Shown one piece after another: positions 1 to 5,589 of a stretch of 6,024 bases of DNA. The notes beneath the pieces are model-generated. The model saw nothing but the letters and a program-made list of their open reading frames with translations. It searched no databases and had not been told where the DNA came from. Origin of the DNA: an uncultured Clostridia bacterium (GTDB lineage: Bacteria > Bacillota > Clostridia > Christensenellales > Borkfalkiaceae). Every line of letters starts with the position of its first letter. The first letter of the stretch is position 1. Made by a program: the position numbers and the translations under genes. The stretch lies in contig CALGVF010000316.1 of NCBI GenBank assembly GCA_937920115.1, forward strand, positions 1-6,024. The letters are read 5' to 3'.

Positions 1-126
1 TAAATTAAAGGTCGCCTTTAAGCCGTATTTATTCAGTATTTCGATAAGCCTTTTATCCTGCGTTACGCCGTCGTCGAAACTGAAAGTTACGGCTTTTAAT
101 TTTCCGTTAAAATTGTTTTTTGTCAT
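1..126 (-). CDS. NodB-type polysaccharide deacetylase, N-terminal part (runs off left edge)
   Basis: Only the first 42 codons are present; the gene continues beyond base 1. The start is the ATG complementary to 124-126, with an AGGAGA Shine-Dalgarno at 136-131, four bases upstream. Residues 12-20 read AVTFSFDDG, a match to motif 1 of the NodB/carbohydrate esterase 4 fold. In that family the first Asp (D18 here) is the catalytic base and the second (D19) binds the metal. The following GVTQDKRLIEILNKYGLKAT stretch is the usual first helix and second strand. Family members remove acetyl groups from N- or O-acetylated sugars. There is no signal peptide: the catalytic strand begins about 10 residues from the N-terminus, so I infer a cytoplasmic enzyme acting on imported or intracellular saccharides rather than on cell wall. 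It lies 69 nt downstream of the AraC-type regulator on the same strand with no clear terminator between, suggesting one transcript. The substrate cannot be told from this fragment. Confidence 0.88.
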   Translation of the reverse strand, partial: MTKNNFNGKLKAVTFSFDDGVTQDKRLIEILNKYGLKATFNL

Positions 127-171
127 AATGTCTCCTGTTTATTCTTTGCCGCGACACGCCGAAGAATAACT

Positions 172-183
172 CCGATATATCGG
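172..183. repeat. 12-bp perfect palindrome in the regulator-deacetylase gap
   Basis: CCGATATATCGG is a perfect 12-bp palindrome in the 69-nt gap between the regulator stop and the deacetylase start. It sits inside a wider inverted repeat, AATAAC at 165-170 and GTTATT at 195-200, the latter overlapping the regulator's stop codon. It could be an operator or an mRNA structure between two co-transcribed genes. There is no T-run after it in the minus direction, so it is not an intrinsic terminator. Confidence 0.4.
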
Positions 184-195
184 GCTATAAGTTCG

Positions 196-1035
196 TTATT
201 GCGACTTTTTTACCATAAGTTTGTATTTGTGCGGCGTTACGCCGAACTTCTTTTTGAACTGTTTTATAAAATACGAAAACGAGTCGTAACCGACCGCCGA
301 ACACACTTCGAGCGTGGATTTTTCCGTGTTGCTGAGAAGTTCCGCGGCATGGTCGAGTCTTAAACCTATAAGATATTCGGAAACAGTCATTCCGAGATAT
401 TGCTTGAAAGTGTTTGATACCGTGCCGTGCGAATAAAACGTTCCCGATATGACGTCGTTTACCGACTTCGTGAAATTGTCGGGCGAACTTAAAAATTGCA
501 GAACTTCAAGCAGCCATTTGGGGTATGCGGGCGTGGTCGTCAGCATTTTCGAGCGGTATATTCCTATAACGTAGTGAAGTATCGACAGGCTTATGTTTCT
601 CAACTCTTCGACACTTACGCCGCTATCCGAACTCGCTATCACCGACAGCGATTCGAGTTTTTCTTCCTGATGCGTTATCGACTGAAACGAGTTCGTGGAT
701 AAATGGAAGTACAGAATATCGCTCGAACAGAGTTTTTCGTATAAATCATCCGAGAACATAGCGGCGATAAGCCGTACCGATTCGTCGGTGTAATACAGGT
801 CTCTGTGAAGGTGCGGAGTAGAACGGAAATTTATGGCGTGCGTGTGCGGCGGACCTATCAAAAATACGTCGCCCGGCTTCGCGTCGTAAGTTATGCCGTT
901 CACCACGTTGTCCGTCTCGCCTTTTTCAAAAACGACGAGTTCCCACATATTGTGCGAATGAGGGCGGTTCGGCGTAGTATACTTCCTGCAAAGCAGATTT
1001 TTATTAAGCACCATTCTTTCGAGTTTAGAAGCCAT
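196..1035 (-). CDS. AraC-family transcriptional regulator with N-terminal cupin sensor
   Basis: This 279-residue protein has the two-part AraC layout and a normal length for the family. Residues about 22-80 form a cupin-type sensor barrel: HSHNMWELV (H26, H28, E32), the turn motif KPGDVFLIGP at 53-62, then H64 and H66. That His/Glu pattern is common in sugar-sensing AraC proteins, and some related cupins bind metal with it. Residues about 188-271 carry the two helix-turn-helix units. The first has VSNTFKQYLGMTVSEYL as its recognition part, and the second runs through EVCSAVGYDSFSYFIKQFKKKFGVTPHKYK, the canonical AraC signature. The start ATG is preceded by GAGGTG at 1046-1041, five bases away, and by a near-consensus promoter. 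Its neighbours are a polysaccharide deacetylase downstream and a large secreted binding protein on the opposite strand, so I infer that it responds to a carbohydrate and controls one or both. The ligand is unknown. Confidence 0.96.
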   Translation of the reverse strand: MASKLERMVLNKNLLCRKYTTPNRPHSHNMWELVVFEKGETDNVVNGITYDAKPGDVFLIGPPHTHAINFRSTPHLHRDLYYTDESVRLIAAMFSDDLYEKLCSSDILYFHLSTNSFQSITHQEEKLESLSVIASSDSGVSVEELRNISLSILHYVIGIYRSKMLTTTPAYPKWLLEVLQFLSSPDNFTKSVNDVISGTFYSHGTVSNTFKQYLGMTVSEYLIGLRLDHAAELLSNTEKSTLEVCSAVGYDSFSYFIKQFKKKFGVTPHKYKLMVKKSQ

Positions 1036-1067
1036 TTTCCCACCTCGACCTTTTAATCGTTACGCTA

Positions 1068-1096
1068 ATTATATACGATTTTTCCGTGAATGTAAA
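1068..1096 (-). promoter_or_regulatory. Sigma-A-type promoter of the AraC-family regulator
   Basis: On the minus strand, TTTACA (1096-1091) and TATAAT (1073-1068) are separated by exactly 17 bases. Transcription would begin near 1061, giving a leader of about 26 nt that includes the GAGGTG ribosome binding site. The match is 5/6 and 6/6 to consensus, so the regulator is probably expressed at an appreciable basal level. Confidence 0.8.
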
Positions 1097-1187
1097 CGAT
1101 TTGAAGATAACCGCACAAAAAAACCTCAAAAACGCCGTATCGGGGCAAAAGATTGTAAAAAAGCACAATTTTATTATGAAATAAGGC

Positions 1188-1216
1188 AAGACATAGGCGA
1201 AATTTGGGTGTAAAAT
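1188..1216 (+). promoter_or_regulatory. Candidate promoter of the large secreted protein gene
   Basis: AAGACA (1188-1193) and TAAAAT (1211-1216) are separated by 17 bases. The -10 box matches consensus at 5/6 and the -35 box at only 4/6. A weak -35 would fit a promoter that needs an activator such as the divergent AraC protein, but that is inference. The start would be near 1223, leaving a leader of about 72 nt. The leader begins with a small possible hairpin (CGCAA 1224-1228 with TTGCG 1242-1246). TTGTAA at 1153 followed by TATGAA at 1175 is an alternative with poorer boxes. Confidence 0.4.
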
Positions 1217-1294
1217 ATGTGTACGCAATTTGCTCGGAACTTTGCGAAAACAACTACAACGGAAAAAATTGAAAACCTGTAAGGAGGATAATCA

Positions 1295-4200
1295 ATGAAA
1301 AAATATGGCAAAATGAGCGTCATTGCGGCATTTACGCTTGCTTTAACGCTTTTGGCGTCGGTAGTGACGCCGTCTTTCGCTAACGCGGCTGACGAAAATA
1401 CTACCTCGGGGGGATTCGTATCGAACGCCGTAGAAATTGCGGGCGAAAACGAAGCGCTTTCGGGTTGGCAGTATTACTTCAACAATAGCACGGCGGGCGT
1501 GCATTACCACTCTAACGAGTTATTTGTCCGTGCGACCGATAAAGGCAGAGCGGGCAACGCTATGGAACTCGAACGTAAAACCGCGGACGGCGAACTCGTA
1601 GTATATTCGTATTTGATAAAAGTAGAGCCGAGTACTTCGTATAAGATTTCGTCTTTCGTAAAAACAGTCGAAGGCAGCGGAAAACTTACTTACTGCGTTA
1701 AAGAGCAGAACAGCAAAGGAGACGCTACTAACGACGAAAACGCTGTTCTTAACATGGTAGAAGACGTGAAAAACGAATGGACGGAAACTTCGTTCACGTA
1801 CAATACGACGGCGACTGCGGCGACTATCGTTTTAAGAATTAAAGCCGAAGGCGTTGGTATTATAGATATTGACGATATAACCGTCGAAAAAGTCTACGCC
1901 AACACTATTTCTTACAGAATGATGGCGATAGGCAACGACGGTTCGTCGGAAAATCCCGCGACTTACAACGAAGTCACGGTAAGTAATTTGTCCGACGACT
2001 CCTCAGACGGAGATGGAAAATCGTTGCTTTTGAAAGATCACGACGTATTTATGCCTTCGTTCGGTACGCTTCCGCACGGAGTCAACTATCGCCTGAGTTT
2101 CAAATATAAAAGGGTAACCGCGACGGGTGACGAGAGACTATCCATTTATATAGACAATATGACGCCTGCAATAGAGCGTTCGTGTTATGCGGACGGGGTG
2201 TCGGGCGGTTCTACGACCGAATGGACTTCTTACTCATACGATTTTAACGCTATGTCAGGTCAAACCGACATAACTTTTATGCGGATTACTTCGTACGGTT
2301 CGTATCTTATCGACGAGTTAGAGATAAACACCTTAAACGAGTATGTTCTGAACGGTTCGTTTGATAATACCAAATACTACGGTAGATTTGCGATTGAAGA
2401 AAGTCCGAATGGGGTATCTGCAGGCGTAACGGTTGATAACACGGTTTTAGAAAACGGAAACAGAGCGTTAAAAATTGAGGGTGGAAAGATTGCTTACCTT
2501 AGATATTCAATGGTTTTACCTAAGAATACAAGGTATAATTTGTCTTTCAGATACAAAAAGATTAGCGATTCTGAGAAGTCCGCACATGGAAGTGCAAACA
2601 AGGGAATACTCATTACGACAGACGGATATAAGACCGATAATTCGCAGTTCTGGGATTTGGGGTGGCAAAACTCCTCGAGTAATAATGAGTGGGCAGATTT
2701 TTCTTATGATTTCCTTTCGCTCGGAGCCGGCACTTCGGATATTCAGTATATTCGACTTTGGGCTTGTTACGGAGATTACCTCATCGACGATATATCCGTA
2801 AAGTGCGTTGACGATACGTTTGTCAACTTGCAGCATTTTGTAAACGGCAATTTCGGCGGAGCGTACATTGACGGTTACGAATTTGCCGGAACGAGCAACT
2901 TCGGTTTTGCGAAACAGTCCGACGGGAACTTTGCTTTCGGTTCTGTGCATACCACATATCACGTCGGCGTAGGAAACCGCGGCTGGTTCCGAATTAAAAC
3001 CGATATGCTCGAAAAGGGCAAGGAATACGCTTTAAGTTTTGATTATTACGCCAACGGGTCGGGCGTGGAAGTTCTCGGCGTTTATAACGGTAACGCTTCG
3101 AGCAGCGAGAAGGAATTTGTATCTATAAATAGTCCCGTAACCGACTGGACTCATCACGAGGCGACCTTTACTGCAGGACAGTTTAATCAGAGTTTCCTTG
3201 AAGTATATGGCTCGGCGTATGGAAGAAATACTACTTTGATAAGGAATATTCAGATAACCGATAAATCGACGGGCGAAACGTTTATTACTAATCAAAGTCT
3301 TATCGCTCCCGACGGCGGCTCTACTACTATTTATAATGCCGACTTCGGTACGGGCAACGCGGAATATACGTGGAACGATTGGATTATCGAAAACGGCGGA
3401 ATTTACGGTCTTACTTTCGAGGACGGAAACAAAGATTATAAGATTTGCTTAGACGGTTCTGCGGATAAAACTGCGACTGCTATCAGTAAAGATATCGACG
3501 TTACGGGCGTAAACGTTCTCAAAATAGAGCAAAAGATTTACTATTTCGGCGGCAACCTTGCTGTAACGCTTCTCGCAGGCGAGAAGGAAATTACCGCAGA
3601 CAGTAACGGATATTTCATTCTGCCCGAGGGAACGACCTCGATTAAAGTCAAATACGCCGCGAACGAATACGTTACGTTTAAAAAGGTATTCGTAAATACT
3701 CACGCTCACGGCGAAGAGTGTGCGAACGTGACGGGCGAACAGACTAACGTTTACGAGTTCTCCGCAGACAATACTACTTGTACCGCGACTCGTTATTACG
3801 CTTGCGGAGCGGTAGTGAAAACCGAGACGGTAAACACCGTACTTTCGGACGATACCGCAACGTTTACCGAAACGGGAACGGCTACTTGTACCGCGACTTT
3901 CGAGGACTCTGATTTCGAAACTCAGACCAAGACGGTTGAAACTCCAATGAAAGAGACTCCCGAGGTCGGAATGAAAGTCGGGGCTTCGATGAGGACGAAC
4001 GAGCCTTACGGAATACGTTGGACGGCAGGCGTAAGAACGGCAGATTGGAATAAACTCGTCGCTCTTTACGGCGAAGAAAACGTCAAGGCAGGCGTGTTGG
4101 TCGCTCCGCTCGATTACGTTAAAAACGGCGAGACCGTAACCGAACTTACCGTTGAAGCGTTCAAGGCGGCGGGACTTAACTACGTTGATATAGTTACCGA

Positions 4201-4690
4201 TACGTTTAACGCCGATGCGGGCAAAGGTATGGAAGGTTACAACGCGTTCTACGCTTCGCTCGTAAATATTCAGACGGCGAACCTCAATCGTAAATTTATC
4301 GCGAGAGCGTATATCGCGGTTGAAAACGACGGAGTAACTACCTATTATTACGGCGAGTATTCCGAAGAGAATCAGGCGAGATCCATTTACGAAATAAGCA
4401 AGAAAGTTATAGTAAGCGATACCGAAAGCGAGGCGACGAAGCAATTTGCGAAGACGGGAGTACTCGATAAAGTGGTAGAAGTTACCGTAGAAAACGGAGA
4501 AGCGACTTTGGCTACGACAGAGGGGTACAAATCGCCGTATACCGTAACGCTTGAAAACGGCGTTCTGACGATTTCTGTGACGAATGCCGAGAGCGGAGCG
4601 AATATAAGCAATATCGGAATCGTATGCGTAAACGGCAAAAACTACAAACCCACGGTTTCGGGTGACGTCGTAACCGTTTCGATAAACTAA
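1295..4690 (+). CDS. Large secreted multi-module protein with carbohydrate-binding-like beta-sandwich repeats
   Basis: A 1131-residue exported protein. The ATG follows AAGGAGG (1281-1287) at a 7-base spacing. Residues 1-32 are a Sec signal peptide: basic MKKYGK, hydrophobic core 8-24, and a probable cleavage after ANA at 29-31. Four similar modules follow, at about 41-200, 203-347, 348-503 and 511-657. Most share a first-half strand like YRLSFKYK or YNLSFRYK and a W-x-x-x-S/T-Y/F strand, and all end in a strand such as YLIDDISV. That is the layout of CBM4/CBM22-type jelly-roll modules. A fifth, more diverged unit spans about 672-802. Then come a Cys/His linker (803-890; C809, C829, C837, C865), a distinct domain at about 893-1035 (GASMRTNEPYGIRWTAGV ... 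FIARAYIAV ... YYYGEYSEENQARSIYE), and a small beta domain at about 1058-1131. No catalytic domain, LPxTG sorting signal, SLH repeat, dockerin or C-terminal membrane helix is visible. I infer a secreted glycan-binding or adhesion protein; the ligand is unknown. It is transcribed divergently from the AraC regulator, and a 43-codon gene follows after 16 bases. Confidence 0.96.
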   Translation: MKKYGKMSVIAAFTLALTLLASVVTPSFANAADENTTSGGFVSNAVEIAGENEALSGWQYYFNNSTAGVHYHSNELFVRATDKGRAGNAMELERKTADGELVVYSYLIKVEPSTSYKISSFVKTVEGSGKLTYCVKEQNSKGDATNDENAVLNMVEDVKNEWTETSFTYNTTATAATIVLRIKAEGVGIIDIDDITVEKVYANTISYRMMAIGNDGSSENPATYNEVTVSNLSDDSSDGDGKSLLLKDHDVFMPSFGTLPHGVNYRLSFKYKRVTATGDERLSIYIDNMTPAIERSCYADGVSGGSTTEWTSYSYDFNAMSGQTDITFMRITSYGSYLIDELEINTLNEYVLNGSFDNTKYYGRFAIEESPNGVSAGVTVDNTVLENGNRALKIEGGKIAYLRYSMVLPKNTRYNLSFRYKKISDSEKSAHGSANKGILITTDGYKTDNSQFWDLGWQNSSSNNEWADFSYDFLSLGAGTSDIQYIRLWACYGDYLIDDISVKCVDDTFVNLQHFVNGNFGGAYIDGYEFAGTSNFGFAKQSDGNFAFGSVHTTYHVGVGNRGWFRIKTDMLEKGKEYALSFDYYANGSGVEVLGVYNGNASSSEKEFVSINSPVTDWTHHEATFTAGQFNQSFLEVYGSAYGRNTTLIRNIQITDKSTGETFITNQSLIAPDGGSTTIYNADFGTGNAEYTWNDWIIENGGIYGLTFEDGNKDYKICLDGSADKTATAISKDIDVTGVNVLKIEQKIYYFGGNLAVTLLAGEKEITADSNGYFILPEGTTSIKVKYAANEYVTFKKVFVNTHAHGEECANVTGEQTNVYEFSADNTTCTATRYYACGAVVKTETVNTVLSDDTATFTETGTATCTATFEDSDFETQTKTVETPMKETPEVGMKVGASMRTNEPYGIRWTAGVRTADWNKLVALYGEENVKAGVLVAPLDYVKNGETVTELTVEAFKAAGLNYVDIVTDTFNADAGKGMEGYNAFYASLVNIQTANLNRKFIARAYIAVENDGVTTYYYGEYSEENQARSIYEISKKVIVSDTESEATKQFAKTGVLDKVVEVTVENGEATLATTEGYKSPYTVTLENGVLTISVTNAESGANISNIGIVCVNGKNYKPTVSGDVVTVSIN

Positions 4691-4706
4691 GGGAGGGAGA
4701 AAGAGT

Positions 4707-4838
4707 ATGAAAAAAGCGATTTATGAATCTCCGAATCTTCTGATTCTGCAATTTGAAACAGACGACGTTATAAGAACGAGTAACGGCGGCAAGGACGGCG
4801 ACGTCTACGGCGACGATATTTTCAACGCGAATTGGTAA
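4707..4838 (+). CDS. 43-residue acidic Gly/Asp-rich peptide, unknown function
   Basis: A short open frame of 43 codons plus TAA begins 16 bases after the stop of the large secreted protein. Its Shine-Dalgarno is the GGGAGGGAGA stretch at 4691-4700. The peptide starts MKKAIYESPNLLILQFETDD, continues VIRTSNGG, and ends in an Asp/Gly-rich tail, GDVYGDDIFNANW. The head has an alternating hydrophobic pattern (LLILQF) that could form a strand or amphipathic segment. The tail is acidic and ends in Trp at the stop. There is no signal peptide or membrane helix. From memory, Clostridia carry many short proteins beginning MKK-x-Y-x-x-P with F/E-rich and DVI-x-TS segments next to exported proteins; I know of no assigned function. 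The head-plus-variable-tail layout recalls precursors of modified peptides, but no modifying enzyme is in the window. The spacing, the ribosome binding site, codon use like the gene before it and the terminator just beyond support a real gene. Its role is unknown. Confidence 0.8.
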   Translation: MKKAIYESPNLLILQFETDDVIRTSNGGKDGDVYGDDIFNANW

Positions 4839-4882
4839 TCGGTTCGTAACGTTGAGATAAGCAAAAAGATAAATAAATGAAA

Positions 4883-4938
4883 AGATTATAGTATTTAAAG
4901 ATAATCGAAGAGATTATAGTATTTAAAGATAATCGAAG
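4883..4938 (+). repeat. Two perfect tandem copies of a 28-bp hairpin-forming unit
   Basis: Two identical 28-bp units abut without a spacer: 4883-4910 and 4911-4938. Three further bases (AGA) restart the unit before identity is lost. Each unit contains GATTAT and ATAATC, which are reverse complements separated by 11 bases, so each could form a 6-bp AT-rich hairpin. The array sits in the 3' untranslated region between the small peptide gene and the intrinsic terminator. It could arise by recent slippage duplication, or form paired structures that affect mRNA decay. Confidence 0.95.
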
Positions 4939-4943
4939 AGAGA

Positions 4944-4998
4944 ACCGAGGTTTACGGCATTCAGAAATTTTTAAGAATTTGCCGAAACCTCGGTTTTT
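4944..4998 (+). terminator. Rho-independent terminator of the secreted protein-peptide unit
   Basis: ACCGAGGTTT (4944-4953) pairs with AAACCTCGGT (4985-4994). After a bulged A, CGGCA (4955-4959) pairs with TGCCG (4980-4984), giving a 15-bp stem. An inner AT-rich AAATT/AATT pairing can extend it. The stem is followed at once by a run of five T (4994-4998). The long, GC-closed base makes it strong, ending transcription that enters from the large gene and the 43-residue peptide gene. There is no A-run before the stem, so it should act in the plus direction only. Confidence 0.92.
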
Positions 4999-5076
4999 AT
5001 ATTGCTTACATATTGTTTTCCGTGAGACTGATTTTCGTCTTTAAGAACGTTTTTTATAAAAACTATTTACTCTTGC

Positions 5077-5250
5077 CTTCCCCTTTGGGGTAGATTTCCC
5101 CGATGAAACGGGGAAAATGTCGCAAAGCGACAAAAGGGGCACGCTCCGTGGGGAGGGTGTCAACGAAGTTGACGAAAGAGGTCAAAATAAGTGTTCGAGC
5201 TTATATAAGACTAAGGTTTTTTCGGGACGTCGGGGGCGCCGTCCCCTACG
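5077..5250. repeat. Compound palindromic intergenic element (chain of small hairpins)
   Basis: A GC-rich, non-coding island made of consecutive inverted repeats: CCCC-ttt-GGGG near 5080-5090; TTTCCCCG (5095-5102) with CGGGGAAA (5109-5116); TGTCGC (5118-5123) with GCGACA (5127-5132); CACG (5140-5143) with CGTG (5147-5150); GTCAAC (5159-5164) with GTTGAC (5168-5173); and, 50 bases further, GGGACG (5224-5229) with CGTCCC (5240-5245). The outer CCTTCCCC near 5077 can also pair, with one G-T wobble, with GGGGAGGG at 5150-5157. From memory, gut Clostridia genomes carry many dispersed intergenic copies of sequences like GTCGCAAAGCGAC and GTCAACGAAGTTGAC in this kind of context. I therefore take it as a dispersed repeat, possibly a non-autonomous mobile element or a structured RNA. 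Neither name nor mechanism is known to me. Confidence 0.75.
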
Positions 5251-5391
5251 GCAAAAATTCAATAAGAATTCGCGTTTATAAAAAATTATCGCAAATGTAA
5301 AAAAGCAGCAGGCAATGATTTCTCTTTTAATAGAAGTATACCGAAAAGAGGAGGGTAAGAGCGGTTAAATGCTTCTTGTTTTACCACTATT

Positions 5392-5403
5392 CGATATATA
5401 TCG
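5392..5403. repeat. 12-bp perfect palindrome upstream of ppdK
   Basis: CGATATATATCG is a perfect palindrome about 95 bases upstream of the ppdK -35 box. Its CGATATAT core resembles the palindrome at 172-183. It could be an operator, but an AT-rich core makes chance occurrence easy. Confidence 0.3.
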
Positions 5404-5408
5404 CGAAC

Positions 5409-5452
5409 GATTGTATTACTTTTTTTATCGCCGACTGAAAGATTGTATACTT
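5409..5452. repeat. Two near-identical direct repeats upstream of the ppdK promoter
   Basis: GATTGTATTACTT (5409-5421) and GATTGTATACTT (5441-5452) differ by one inserted base. Their starts are 32 bases apart, close to three helical turns. They end about 47 bases before the -35 box of the ppdK promoter, where an activator could bind. No regulator can be named. Confidence 0.35.
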
Positions 5453-5498
5453 ATTTTGCGATATTTTGTAAAATTCTCGGATATTCGCCCTTAAACGC

Positions 5499-5527
5499 TT
5501 GAAAAAAATTCTTAAATGCCGTATAAT
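5499..5527 (+). promoter_or_regulatory. Sigma-A-type promoter of ppdK
   Basis: TTGAAA (5499-5504) and TATAAT (5522-5527) are separated by 17 bases, a near-perfect housekeeping promoter. Transcription would begin near 5534 and give a leader of about 56 nt before the ATG at 5590. The strength fits a central-metabolism gene. Confidence 0.88.
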
Positions 5528-5545
5528 GGATAACGGATAAATAGA

Positions 5546-5569
5546 AAAATCGAAATCCTATACGATTTT
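5546..5569 (+). promoter_or_regulatory. Hairpin in the ppdK leader just upstream of the ribosome binding site
   Basis: AAAATCG (5546-5552) and CGATTTT (5563-5569) can form a 7-bp stem with a 10-base loop, ending five bases before the AGGAGG at 5575-5580. It has no following T-run, so it is not a terminator. It could stabilise the mRNA 5' end or keep the ribosome site open. Confidence 0.45.
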
Positions 5570-5589
5570 AATTCAGGAGGAATTTTTAC

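Larger units (their letters stand above)
4999..5589. other. Intergenic region of about 590 bases without a convincing gene
   Basis: Between the terminator and ppdK I see no supported coding sequence. The first part (5000-5070) is plain AT-rich DNA. A chain of GC-rich palindromes follows (about 5077-5250), given as a separate entry. From 5251 to 5498 the DNA is AT-rich again, with an inverted repeat (CTCTTTT 5322-5328 with AAAAGAG 5344-5350), a 12-bp palindrome and a pair of direct repeats. The last 90 bases hold the ppdK promoter and leader. Confidence 0.7.

Noticed and set aside
2516..2962. A 148-codon minus-strand open frame inside the large gene
   Set aside because: Antisense to the module 3-4 region, no family resemblance and no independent ribosome binding site of note; treated as a chance frame.
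3449..4444. A 331-codon open frame on the minus strand inside the large gene
   Set aside because: It is wholly antisense to a well-supported coding sequence, has no recognisable domain, and its Arg/Val/Phe/Ser-rich composition is what the other gene's codon bias produces when read in reverse.
4590..4690. Possible cell-wall anchor at the C-terminus of the large protein
   Set aside because: The end (GKNYKPTVSGDVVTVSIN) has no LPxTG-like motif, hydrophobic helix or basic tail.
4883..4938. Possible CRISPR array
   Set aside because: The 28-bp repeats directly abut with no spacer, there are only two, and no cas gene is present.
5103..5300. A 65-codon plus-strand open frame in the palindromic element
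   Set aside because: It lies across the hairpins, is Lys/Arg-rich from translated inverted repeats, has no convincing ribosome binding site and no family resemblance.
5369..5494. A 41-codon plus-strand open frame starting MLLVLPLFDIYRE, with AGGAGG at 5349-5354
   Set aside because: The Shine-Dalgarno is 14 bases from the ATG, the codon use (TTA, CTA, ATA, TTG) differs from the neighbouring genes, and no promoter or resemblance supports it. Conservation in relatives would change this view.
5534..5589. Possible riboswitch in the ppdK leader
   Set aside because: The leader is only about 56 nt, with one AT-rich hairpin and no recognisable aptamer core or terminator alternative.
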